DNA of 64,000 nt, taken from the NCBI GenBank assembly GCA_046350455.1, contig JAXMAM010000007.1, forward strand, positions 1 to 64,000. The letters are read 5' to 3'. A program made the translations under genes and the position numbers. A model generated the notes under the pieces. The model worked only from the letters and a program-made list of their open reading frames with translations, ran no database searches and was not told where the DNA came from. Position 1 is the stretch's first letter; every line of letters begins with the position of its first letter. This DNA comes from CAZXGD01 sp046350455. GTDB taxonomy: Bacteria; Planctomycetota; Phycisphaerae; Phycisphaerales; SM1A02. This document shows, in pieces, positions 50,463-59,218 of the stretch.

Positions 50463-52796
50463 CTACGGACCAGTGGTGCTTCCTGCCCCGCAGGCATCCA
50501 TTGCGTCCTCCAGGATGGTGTTCAGCGAGCTGCCGAGCGTCTCGGCCGTGGGCTGGGAGTACCAGTCAATCATGCCCACGCTCATGCCACCAAAGTAGTC
50601 CGTGGCAAACCGATTGCGCACCATGGCCTGCATCACCTCGTAGCCAGCCGGGAAGTTCACCATGGTGGCCATGCGGTAGAAGTAGTCCATGGCGCTCCAG
50701 ATGCACACGCCGTCCACGCCCACTTCAAAGAGCGGCTGCAGCTGCTCCTGCGTGAGCTCGTCGAACGGGATGGGCTTCAGGTAGTACGCCGAGCCTTCCA
50801 GCTGGTACCAGGGCGAGATCACCGGCATGATGGGTGGCACTGGCAGGCTGCGGGTCTCAAAGAAGCGGCGCACCACCATCACGTTTGCCCGGCGGAAGGC
50901 GCGCTCTGCCTCCATGGGCGGCGAGTAGCTGTTGGGCAGGTTGGCCGCGCGCTCGTACTTGTCGTACACCGAGGGCATGAACCAGTCCATCTCCACCATG
51001 ATGGATGCGTAGTTGTTGCTGTAGATGGGGTAGTAGTTCTCGCGCTGCTGCTCGGTCCACCAGGCCCAGTCGCGCGAGCCTGGCGTATAGGCCACGCGCG
51101 GGAAGCCGTAGTAGGTCCACTTCATCTGCGGGAAGGCCGCCTTCACCGCACGGATGCAGTCAATGAGCGACTGCACGGTGGCCGCGTACTGCGAGTTCAG
51201 TGGCCCCATCATCAGGATGGTGTCAAAGGGATCCTCGAAGTCCAGCACGCCGTACTCGGCCTGCACGCCCGCGTCCAGCTGACGCTGGATCTCAGCGATC
51301 ACGCTGGTGGGGTTCACCAGGCCGGTGGCGTGCGCGTTGGGATCGCCAGCGTTCTGATAGACGATCAGGTAATGCTGCGCACGCTCGACGGTCTCCACAA
51401 AGCCTGGCGCAGGGCCCACGTCGTAGAGCACGGCGTGCGTCGGCTGGTTGCCGCCCGAACCGCCAGAATCGCTGGACGAGCCACCCTGGATCATCGCCAC
51501 ATACTGCGATGCCGGATGCGAGTACCAGGCACCGCCAGTCTGCGGGTCCACAGGAACGTCCTCCTCCGAGTTGTCGGAGAAGGTCACCTTGATGCTCTGC
51601 TGACTTGGTGCCGCAGAGATGCGCCAGATGATGCTGTTGCCCACACGCACCGAACTGGCGACTGCCGCTGAGCCATCCACCGTTGCGCCAGAGTCGTAGA
51701 CGCTGAAGCCACCTGAACCCACGTGCGAGCGGATGTCCGCCACGATGGTTGCAAGCTGGCTCAGGTCTGCGGGCGCGAGCACACCACGGTTGATCATGAC
51801 CGCCGGAGCGCCGCTGAGGAGCATGTGGTAGATCTGCTCGCCCCAGTAGCCGCTGTCAACCAGGGCAGCGTTGCCACCGGTGCCGTTCTGCACCGAGATG
51901 GATGGCAGCACGCGGCGCGCGGAGACTTCATCAGCCGCCACAAAGTCGGACACGGCGGCAGACAGGGCGTCAAAGCCATACATGCCAGCGTTGTCCATGT
52001 AGAACGCTGGCTGGTCGTACGCGCCAAAATTGCCGCCCACGCGGCGGGACAGCGCCTGGCCATTGGCCGGAAGCGAGTAGCGGTTCTCAGCCACCACCTT
52101 GGCGGACGGGAAGTAGCGGGTGATGGAGTCCGCGACCGCCTTGCTGAAGTCCAGGTCCACCTTGGCGTCGAAATAGTCGTTCCATGCCTGGCGCAGTGCA
52201 GCAGAGTTGGCCATGTCCACTGGCAGATTGGTGATGCCAAGCGCGTTCTTCACCGCTGGAAAGCGCTTGTCTGCCTGGATGGTCCGCCAGCCTGGGGCGC
52301 CGTAGTTTTCGTAGCGGTCGGTGCGCGAAGAAGCCGCGCTGCGCACCACCACAAAGTCCACCGATGCGTTCAGGCGCTTCAGGCGGTTCATGAGCGCGTT
52401 GACGCGCGACTTGGCATTGGCTGCGCCCTTGTCAACCCACGGGCTGGGCACAGGAGTGGTGGAGGCGGCTCCTGGGCGGCGCAGGATCTCTGCGGAGTTC
52501 AGGTCGTCCGCAAAGCCCACCAGCAGCAGGCCGCGCTGGCCCGCTGGACGGGCCTTCAGCTGGTTGGCCACGCTGGCAAAGGAAGTGGTGGGAGTGGCCA
52601 TGATGAGGCTGGACACACCCGAGGGCGTGCTCCCGTTGGCCTGGGTCACCCACACAAGGGGCGCGCCGGACTGGGCTGCTGCCTGGGTGGTCATCAGCGC
52701 TGCGCACAGCAGAGCACCACCCACGCCCGCAGCACGCAGGGTGTTCTGCGCGGCACGGCGGAGACGGGCTGCAAACGCTGGAAGAGAGAGGGTCAT
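50463..52796 (-). CDS. Large exported protein with GH56 (hyaluronidase)-like C-terminal domain
   Basis: 777 residues from the ATG at 52794-52796; the signal peptide ends AAAQSG at ~41. The C-terminal ~290 residues look like a TIM-barrel hydrolase: AEYGVLDFEDPFDT has the Asp-x-Glu catalytic pair of GH56 hyaluronidases, followed by WTYYGFPRVAY and DWFMPSVYDKYE in family-like order. The N-terminal ~450 residues are a second globular region that I cannot place, ending in a Ser/Gly linker. It may cut a glycan made by the adjacent exopolysaccharide locus. It precedes cysS by 12 bp. Confidence 0.6.
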   Translation of the reverse strand: MTLSLPAFAARLRRAAQNTLRAAGVGGALLCAALMTTQAAAQSGAPLVWVTQANGSTPSGVSSLIMATPTTSFASVANQLKARPAGQRGLLLVGFADDLNSAEILRRPGAASTTPVPSPWVDKGAANAKSRVNALMNRLKRLNASVDFVVVRSAASSRTDRYENYGAPGWRTIQADKRFPAVKNALGITNLPVDMANSAALRQAWNDYFDAKVDLDFSKAVADSITRYFPSAKVVAENRYSLPANGQALSRRVGGNFGAYDQPAFYMDNAGMYGFDALSAAVSDFVAADEVSARRVLPSISVQNGTGGNAALVDSGYWGEQIYHMLLSGAPAVMINRGVLAPADLSQLATIVADIRSHVGSGGFSVYDSGATVDGSAAVASSVRVGNSIIWRISAAPSQQSIKVTFSDNSEEDVPVDPQTGGAWYSHPASQYVAMIQGGSSSDSGGSGGNQPTHAVLYDVGPAPGFVETVERAQHYLIVYQNAGDPNAHATGLVNPTSVIAEIQRQLDAGVQAEYGVLDFEDPFDTILMMGPLNSQYAATVQSLIDCIRAVKAAFPQMKWTYYGFPRVAYTPGSRDWAWWTEQQRENYYPIYSNNYASIMVEMDWFMPSVYDKYERAANLPNSYSPPMEAERAFRRANVMVVRRFFETRSLPVPPIMPVISPWYQLEGSAYYLKPIPFDELTQEQLQPLFEVGVDGVCIWSAMDYFYRMATMVNFPAGYEVMQAMVRNRFATDYFGGMSVGMIDWYSQPTAETLGSSLNTILEDAMDACGAGSTTGP

Positions 52797-52917
52797 GGCG
52801 GGTTCCTGGAATGAGGTGCTCGTTTCGTGCGTGGCTTGCGGCCACGCGTGGTTCTCCTCGGACGCTCGACATGTATGGAGTTGGGGCGCGCGCAAGGCAG
52901 GGATGCCCGCGCGGCGG

Positions 52918-52950
52918 CCGCTTGGTGCGGAACAAATCGCACACAAGCGG
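52918..52950. other. Long hairpin between GT2 gene and GH56-like gene
   Basis: ccgcttggtgcg (52918-52929) pairs with cgcac and caagcgg (52938-52950, one bulged a) over an 8-base loop. It lies in the 272-bp gap 52797-53068 and could end the polysaccharide operon transcript or structure the GH56-like leader. Nothing else identifiable is in the gap. Confidence 0.45.
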
Positions 52951-53068
52951 CTGAACCATCGAATGCGCCCCACCGCGCTGCAACCCTGTCACAGAATGTT
53001 CAGCAGTGATGAAGGGGACGCGCCCGCGCAGGCGGAACAGCCCGCACCGCCATGCCTAGCCGCTCAGA

Positions 53069-53902
53069 TCATCCAGCGTCTTCCGCGGCAAACTCACGCG
53101 CCTTCAGGCCGATCTCCCAGAAGTACACGGCCTTCATGAACGCAAACACAAACCCCGCGTGGCCATCCAGAAACCCGCGGCGGCGCACGTAGACGTCGGT
53201 GAAGTAGGCGGCTGGCAGCCACCATGAGCCAATGCTCCCGTACTTGCGGCGCTGACGCGGCGTAAGCGTGGGGTCATTCAGGCGCTTCTGCGCGCGCAGG
53301 CGGGCCAGGCGGCGCGCCTCCCACGTGGAGTAGTCGTTGTGCTTGCGGATCCAGTGCTCAAGCCCGCGGTAGTCGCGGTGGTCAAGCCGGGCGCGGATCT
53401 CTCCGGTGGTGCCAGCCAGCACGGGGTGCTCGTGCACCTCCATGTCCAGGTGGCTCCACGTGTCCTCCTCGATGCGCTCATACTCGCCCGCGCCCACGCG
53501 GAAGAGCGCCAGCTTGCGGTTGGGCTCGCCATGATTCAACTTGCGGCCCAGGAACCAGTTGCTGTAGGTCAGCCAGAAGCCCACGTGCTGCGTGGATGGC
53601 AGCGTGGTGGCCAGTTCGTCGCAGAAGGCCTGGTCCACGAACTCATCTGCGTCCAGGAAGAACACCCACGGCGTGCGGATGGCGTTCTGCCGCAGGTACC
53701 AGTTGCGCTTCTTGGGGAACCGGCCGTCCCAGGCAAAGTTCACCAGCTCCGCGCCATGCTTCCGCACAATCTCCGGCGTGCGGTCAGTGCTGCCGGAGTC
53801 CACCACCACCACGCGCTCGAACGCGCCAAGCCGCTCCAGACACGCCGGTAGGTTGCGCTCCTCGTTGCGGACTGGGATGACAACGGTCACCGGCAGCTGC
53901 AT
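53069..53902 (-). CDS. Family 2 glycosyltransferase
   Basis: 277 residues, GT-A fold. VTVVIPVRNEERNLPACL begins the nucleotide-binding domain; VVVDSGSTDRTPEI and FFLDADEFV (the DxD motif, ~80-88) follow. The form with KKRNWYLRQNA and the C-terminal region resembles the WaaE/KdtX-like lipopolysaccharide core glucosyltransferases and related exopolysaccharide enzymes. It lacks membrane helices except a hydrophobic patch near the end. It is 18 bp after the double-GT4 gene and is the last gene of the polysaccharide locus. Confidence 0.85.
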   Translation of the reverse strand: MQLPVTVVIPVRNEERNLPACLERLGAFERVVVVDSGSTDRTPEIVRKHGAELVNFAWDGRFPKKRNWYLRQNAIRTPWVFFLDADEFVDQAFCDELATTLPSTQHVGFWLTYSNWFLGRKLNHGEPNRKLALFRVGAGEYERIEEDTWSHLDMEVHEHPVLAGTTGEIRARLDHRDYRGLEHWIRKHNDYSTWEARRLARLRAQKRLNDPTLTPRQRRKYGSIGSWWLPAAYFTDVYVRRRGFLDGHAGFVFAFMKAVYFWEIGLKAREFAAEDAG

Positions 53903-53920
53903 GGCTCTGATCCTGCACTC

Positions 53921-56470
53921 CTATCGGCGGGGCGCCATGATCTGGTGCAGCATGTGCTGCCAGCGCGCGCAGGCCAGGTTGGTGCCGTACAGGCGCAGCA
54001 GCACGCTGCGGCCGCGCTCTCCCATGGCGCGCGCTGCGGCGCGGTCGGAGGCAAGACGGCGCACGGCCGCTGCCAGTCCAGGCCCATCGCCCTGCCGCAC
54101 CACGATGCCGCACTCCTCCGCCTGGATCACCTGCGCCACCTCCGAGCTGTCGGGGCCCACGTAGATGGTGGGCCGCGCAGCCGCCAGCACGCCGTAGAAC
54201 TTGCTGGGCACCATGAGGCCCTCAAAGCCCTCTGCCACGGTCACCAGGTGCACGTCGCCCAGCGAGATCAGATCCGCCAGGCGCGCGCGCGGCTGGTACG
54301 GGCGGATGACGGCGTTGTGGATGTCCTCGTTCTCCACGAACGCATCCACCTCTGCCTTCTTGGTGCCGCCGCCCACCACCACCCAGCGCAGGTCGTCGTC
54401 CTGCCGCGTGAGGCTCATGGCGTCCAGGATGGTGGCCACGTCGTGACCGATGCCCAGGTTTCCTGAGTACTCCAGCACAAAGCGGTCGCCAATGCCCCAC
54501 TCCGTGCGGTAGGTGTTGTGGTCGCGCGGCACGTCGTGCACTTCGTCCGGGTCCGCCCAGACGTTGATCATCTCCATGCGCGCAGCGTCAATGCCCTTGG
54601 CCAGCACGCGGTCGCGCATGCAGCGGCCCAGCACCACCACCTTGTCGGCGCGGCGCAGGCAGAAGCCGTCCAGCCAGTTGAAGAACCGGTGCGCGATGCT
54701 GCCGGGCTTGAGCACTCCGGCGGCCACGGGCACCTCCGGGTACAGGTCCATGCTCCACAGCACCAGGCGCGTGCCCTTGATCCACTTCAGCGCCAGGCCC
54801 ACCAGCGAGATGAAGGGCGGCGTGGTCAGGCAGATGACCACGTCCTGCTTGGGCAGAAAGAGCGCCTTGAAGGTGGACGCCACGTAGAAGGCGATGCTGT
54901 CGAACGTGCGACCAGCGATGGAGTTCTTGCCAAATCGGCTGCGGCCCACGCGCACGATGCGAATGCCGTCCACCGAGTCCTGGGCCTTCAGCGTGCCGCC
55001 CGCCTCGCCGTAGATGCTGCGGCTGGCCAGCGCGGTCACCTGGTCGCCGTGCTGCACCAGGTAGCGCGCCAGGTCATGGCCATGCTGCGCTGTGGCGGCC
55101 ACGTCGGGCCAGAACACCTGGTTCAGAATGAGCACCTTGATGCTCTTGTCCGATGGACCCGGCTTGGTGCGCGGCGGCTCTGGCGAGGCGGTCGGCCGCG
55201 CTGCATGCGAGGCCTCCACCACGCCGTCGCGCGAGGCTGGCCCAGGCCGCGCCACCACTCCTGCCGTGCGCTCCAGCACGCGCAGCATCTTGTTGGCCAG
55301 GAACACGCGGTCGAACTTGCCTGCGCTCTGCAGGCAGCTTTCGCGGAACTTGGCCAGCTGGTCCGGATGGTCGCGGAACATCCGCAGCGCGGCGCACAGC
55401 TCGTCTGCGTTCTCCGGCTCGAATGGAATGCCCACGCCGCACTCGCGCACGATGTCCGCGGACTCACCCTGCACGCCATGCAGGATGGGGATGCCCATGC
55501 CCATGCACTCGAACATCTTGGACGGAATGACCGTGGTGAACAGCTCTGTCCTGCGCAGGTGGATCACCGAGACATCCAGCAGCGACCAGTACTTGGGCAC
55601 GTCGGCCTTGGGCACCGAGTCAATGAACACCACGTTGCTCAGCTTGCGCTGCTCGGCCATCTCGCGCAGCGCCTGCTTGCGCGCTCCGTCGCCCAGGAAC
55701 AGGAAGACGATGTCCGTGTCCTGCAGCTTCTCGGCGGCCTCCAGCAGCGTCTCCAGGCTGTGGGCCATGCCGTGCGTGCCGATGTAGCCGGCCACGAACT
55801 TGCCCTTCAGCCCCAGCTTCTGGGTGAGCTCCTCGTCCTTGGGGCGCGGCTTGAACTGGCTGACGTCCACGCCGTTGGTCACCACCTCGATCTTGGAACC
55901 GTCAATGCCGCGCTTGACCAGCACCTTCTTGAACGAGGCCGTCACCGAGACGATCTTGGCCGCCCGCCGGTACAGGAACATCTCCAGCTTCTCAAGCATG
56001 CGGATGGCAAACGAGTCCTTCATGGCGCCCACGGCCTTGATGGACTCTGGCCACAGATCGCGCAGCTCGAACACAAACGGCCGCCGCTTGAGGAACGCCA
56101 CAAAGTACGCCGCGCACACCGTGAAGAACTGCGGCGAGGTGCCCACCACCACGTCCACCTTGCGCACGAACGGCCCGGCGATCATGGCCGACAGCATGAA
56201 GCTCAGGTAGTCCAGGATGCGGCGCAGGAATCCTTCGTTGGCCGTGATGTACGACCACACGCGGATCACCTCGATGCCCGCCATGTTCTCGCGCTGCCAG
56301 AGTTTGTTCTGGTAGTCGTCGAACACCTTGCCCTTGGGGAAGTTGGGGGCGCAGGTGATGACCGTGACCTTGTGGCCGGCCTTCACCCACTCGCGGCAGT
56401 GCTCAAACGTGCGGCTGGCCGGCGCGTTCACCTCAGGCGGAAAGTTGTCCGTCAGAAAGAGGATGTGCAC
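53921..56470 (-). CDS. Fusion of two family-4 glycosyltransferases
   Basis: 849 residues, twice the usual ~400. The first GT4 module (1-400) opens LFLTDNFPPEVNAPASRTFE and has the C-terminal donor site pattern ECMGMGIPILHGVQGESADI; it resembles WbuB-type amino-sugar transferases. A disordered Pro/Ala-rich linker (405-443) joins it to a second GT4 module (444-849), opening ILNQVFWPDVAATAQHGHDL, with SKFYGVLAAARPTIYVGPDS. The two probably add successive sugars to the repeat unit. It starts one base after the heparinase-like gene stop. Confidence 0.85.
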   Translation of the reverse strand: MHILFLTDNFPPEVNAPASRTFEHCREWVKAGHKVTVITCAPNFPKGKVFDDYQNKLWQRENMAGIEVIRVWSYITANEGFLRRILDYLSFMLSAMIAGPFVRKVDVVVGTSPQFFTVCAAYFVAFLKRRPFVFELRDLWPESIKAVGAMKDSFAIRMLEKLEMFLYRRAAKIVSVTASFKKVLVKRGIDGSKIEVVTNGVDVSQFKPRPKDEELTQKLGLKGKFVAGYIGTHGMAHSLETLLEAAEKLQDTDIVFLFLGDGARKQALREMAEQRKLSNVVFIDSVPKADVPKYWSLLDVSVIHLRRTELFTTVIPSKMFECMGMGIPILHGVQGESADIVRECGVGIPFEPENADELCAALRMFRDHPDQLAKFRESCLQSAGKFDRVFLANKMLRVLERTAGVVARPGPASRDGVVEASHAARPTASPEPPRTKPGPSDKSIKVLILNQVFWPDVAATAQHGHDLARYLVQHGDQVTALASRSIYGEAGGTLKAQDSVDGIRIVRVGRSRFGKNSIAGRTFDSIAFYVASTFKALFLPKQDVVICLTTPPFISLVGLALKWIKGTRLVLWSMDLYPEVPVAAGVLKPGSIAHRFFNWLDGFCLRRADKVVVLGRCMRDRVLAKGIDAARMEMINVWADPDEVHDVPRDHNTYRTEWGIGDRFVLEYSGNLGIGHDVATILDAMSLTRQDDDLRWVVVGGGTKKAEVDAFVENEDIHNAVIRPYQPRARLADLISLGDVHLVTVAEGFEGLMVPSKFYGVLAAARPTIYVGPDSSEVAQVIQAEECGIVVRQGDGPGLAAAVRRLASDRAAARAMGERGRSVLLRLYGTNLACARWQHMLHQIMAPRR

Positions 56471-56471
56471 G

Positions 56472-58106
56472 TTAGCTCCACGAGAAACCTGAAACGCACT
56501 CGCTGCCGGTCATGGCGCAGTCGAGCAGCGTAGTTGGCTGGACGATGCCGAACGCGGGGTGGTAGGTGCTGGCCACGCGCGTGCAGGTGGCGCCCTGCAC
56601 GGCAAGCGCCACGCGCTGCGCGCTGGGCAGCGCCAGCGTGAAGGGTCCTGCGCCTTCAACCTTGACGTGCGGCGCAAGGTGCCAGCGCACGCTGGCGGTT
56701 TGCGCGCGGTCCACGTGGTCTGTCACGCGCAGCCCAGCGCGGTCCATGCGCCAGGTGCGGCGGTGCACCGGGCGACCCGGCAGGCGCTGGTAGCCATCGT
56801 GCCAGCAGGTCACAGTGAGCGCACCGCCCTCCTGCGCCATCTCCAGGCCGCGTGGGTGCGCGCGCCGCGCCACGCGGAATCCGCCCCACACTTCGCTGCT
56901 GTCTGCGCTGTTCACCACCACCGTGCTGTGCGCTGCAGTGCCGCGCTGGCGGAGGCGTTCAGCGCCCGCGCCGTATTCAGAGGTGCCAGAGTTGACCACC
57001 ACGCGCGCACCATGCACGGAGAGCTCGCAGGAAAGCGTGTCAGCGTGCGCGTGACCGGGCAGGTAGTCCGGGCCCACCGGCGCAACATCCACCAGTGCCA
57101 CGGCTGGCCCCAGCTGCAGGCGGACAAAGCCGCTGTCTGCCAGGTGCGTCAGTCCCTCGGCGACTGCAGGCGCAGCGCCAAAGCCCAGGCGCTGCGCGTA
57201 GCCGTCCAGCTGCGCGTTGCTGGGCGCGATGCCCGTGGCGGCGTCGTTGAAGAAGGCGATCTCCCCGTCTGGGTGGCTCATCACTGCCAGCCAGTGGCGC
57301 ATGGGCTGCACACGCGGCTCCACTTGCGCGGCCAGGGCCGCAGCGCTGGCGCGTTCATCTGGCTGCAGCGCGTGCTGCCAGCAGCGCAGCGCGTTGCACA
57401 GGTCCAGCATGTCCTCCACGGCCAGGGCGTGGTACATGGGGCTCCGCTCAAACTGCCCGCCGTCCGCAAGCACCTGCTCTGGAATCTGCTCGAGCAAAAT
57501 GCGCGCACCCAGCCGCAGCCAACGCGCGGCCTCTGGTCCCTGAAAGAACAGCCCAGCAAGCACCAGCGCCTTGGCGTTCACAAACAGGTGGTTGCCCAGC
57601 AGGTGCCACTCAAGGCGACGCTCCAGCCAGCGTACCTGCATAGCCAGACTGTGTAGTGCAGCGGCGTCCAGCGTGTTGCCCGCCATGTGCCACTTCAGCC
57701 AGTTCACCACGCGCAGCGAGAGCGGATATGGCTCCCAGCCAGTTCCCTCTCCGGGCGGATTGCCCTGGATCCACTGTGCCATCATCTGCCGCTGCCATGC
57801 AGCGCGCTGCGCAGCGTCTTCCGCTGCCAGGTCTGCAAAGTAGTGCAGGTTGTAGGTCCACAGCTTGGCTGCGCCCGCTGGCTCCCAGCCTGCAGAGAGC
57901 GTGCCGTCCACGTTCAGAAAGCGCACATGGTCTGGGCCCAGCAGCGAAGGCTTCACCGCCGCGGGCGTCACCCATGTTCCCGGCGCGCGCAGTGCTGGCG
58001 CTGGTGCCGCGTCTGGCGCAGGCCGCGCCAGCTTGAACCGCACCCGTCCATAGAACTGGACCGGCTTCAGGTGCCGCAGCGTGTGCCAGTAGCGGAGCGC
58101 TCTCAC
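56472..58106 (-). CDS. Heparinase II/III-family protein
   Basis: 544 residues from a GTG at 58104-58106, with AAGGG ~10 nt upstream. An (alpha/alpha) barrel comes first (YNLHYFADLAAEDAAQR, GNHLFVNAKALVLAGLFF, GGQFERSPMYHALAVEDML), then a beta sandwich (LPGHAHADTLSCELSVHG, AHSTVVVNSADSSEVW). The His and Tyr pattern fits heparinase II/III-like lyases, which cleave uronic-acid polysaccharides. There is no signal peptide. Such proteins are regular members of exopolysaccharide clusters next to WecB and double oxidoreductases, as here. Confidence 0.82.
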   Translation of the reverse strand: MRALRYWHTLRHLKPVQFYGRVRFKLARPAPDAAPAPALRAPGTWVTPAAVKPSLLGPDHVRFLNVDGTLSAGWEPAGAAKLWTYNLHYFADLAAEDAAQRAAWQRQMMAQWIQGNPPGEGTGWEPYPLSLRVVNWLKWHMAGNTLDAAALHSLAMQVRWLERRLEWHLLGNHLFVNAKALVLAGLFFQGPEAARWLRLGARILLEQIPEQVLADGGQFERSPMYHALAVEDMLDLCNALRCWQHALQPDERASAAALAAQVEPRVQPMRHWLAVMSHPDGEIAFFNDAATGIAPSNAQLDGYAQRLGFGAAPAVAEGLTHLADSGFVRLQLGPAVALVDVAPVGPDYLPGHAHADTLSCELSVHGARVVVNSGTSEYGAGAERLRQRGTAAHSTVVVNSADSSEVWGGFRVARRAHPRGLEMAQEGGALTVTCWHDGYQRLPGRPVHRRTWRMDRAGLRVTDHVDRAQTASVRWHLAPHVKVEGAGPFTLALPSAQRVALAVQGATCTRVASTYHPAFGIVQPTTLLDCAMTGSECVSGFSWS

Positions 58107-58111
58107 GGGCG

Positions 58112-59215
58112 TCAGCCCTTCAGCGCCTTCTCCAGCACCGCCACAATGCGCTCGCTGGTGTGGCCGTCCCACAGAGGAGGAATGGCGCCGCGCTTCCACT
58201 TGCCCTCAAACAGGCGGTCCAGCGCTGGCTTCAGCGCGGCAGGATCCACGCCCAGCAGCTCGTTGGTGCCGATGGTGGTGGTCTCCGGGCGCTCGGTGGT
58301 GGTGCGCAGCGTCATGCACGGCACGCCCATCACGGTGGTCTCTTCTGTGATGCCGCCGCTGTCGGTGATGACCGCCTTGGCGTGCTTCACCAGGTAGTTG
58401 AACTCCAGGTATGGCTGCGGCTCCACCAGGTGCATGCCTGCTGGCACAGCGGCCAGCTCACGTAGCGTCTTGGCTGTGCGCGGATGCACCGGGAACACCA
58501 CCGGCAGCCCCCGCGTGCCGCTGCCGATGGCCTCCAGCATGCGCGCAAAACCGTCCGCAGTGTCCACGTTTGCGGGCCGGTGCAGCGTGACCACAAAGTA
58601 GCCACCAGGCTTCAGGCCCAGCTCGTTCCAGAATGGCGGTGGCGCCAGTCGCGGCATGTTGGCCAGCAGCGTGTCAATCATGGTGTTGCCCACAAAGTGG
58701 ATGCGCTCGTCTGGCACGCCAGACCTGCGCAGGTTGGTGTTGGCAACCTCGCTGGTGGTGAAGAAGTAGTTGGTGATGGAGTCGGTCACCATGCGGTTGA
58801 TCTCTTCCGGCATGGTCCAGTCGCCAGAGCGGATGCCAGCCTCCACGTGCGCCACGGGCACGCATAGCTTCTGCGCGGCAATGGCGCACGCCATGGTGGA
58901 GGTCACGTCGCCCACCACCAGGCACAGGTCGCTGCGCTGCTCCAGCAGCAGCTTCTCGTAGCGGGTCATGATGCCGGCGGTCTGCTCCGCCTGCGTGCCG
59001 GAGCCCACCTCAAGGTTCACGTCCGGCGCAGGAATGCCCAGCTGCGTGAAGAAGTCGCCGGACATGCGCGCGTCGTAGTGCTGGCCAGTGTGCACCAGGC
59101 GGTAGCGCAGGTGCCCGCCTGCATCCTGCCGCGCGCGCATGGCGCGGATGATGGGCGCAATCTTCATGAAGTTGGGGCGTGCGCCCGCAATGATGTCCAC
59201 AAGCCTGGTGGTCAC
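58112..59215 (-). CDS. wecB: UDP-N-acetylglucosamine 2-epimerase (non-hydrolysing)
   Basis: 367 residues from a GTG at 59213-59215. It interconverts UDP-GlcNAc and UDP-ManNAc, a precursor for surface polysaccharide. Family motifs: GARPNFMKIAPIIRAM, VHTGQHYDARMSG, VVGDVTSTMACAIAA, HVEAGIRSGDWTMPEEINR, VTLHRPANVD, and TDSGGITEETT. The length and motifs are standard. It sits three bases after the two-domain oxidoreductase gene and five before the heparinase-like gene. Confidence 0.94.
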   Translation of the reverse strand: MTTRLVDIIAGARPNFMKIAPIIRAMRARQDAGGHLRYRLVHTGQHYDARMSGDFFTQLGIPAPDVNLEVGSGTQAEQTAGIMTRYEKLLLEQRSDLCLVVGDVTSTMACAIAAQKLCVPVAHVEAGIRSGDWTMPEEINRMVTDSITNYFFTTSEVANTNLRRSGVPDERIHFVGNTMIDTLLANMPRLAPPPFWNELGLKPGGYFVVTLHRPANVDTADGFARMLEAIGSGTRGLPVVFPVHPRTAKTLRELAAVPAGMHLVEPQPYLEFNYLVKHAKAVITDSGGITEETTVMGVPCMTLRTTTERPETTTIGTNELLGVDPAALKPALDRLFEGKWKRGAIPPLWDGHTSERIVAVLEKALKG

Positions 59216-59218
59216 GGT

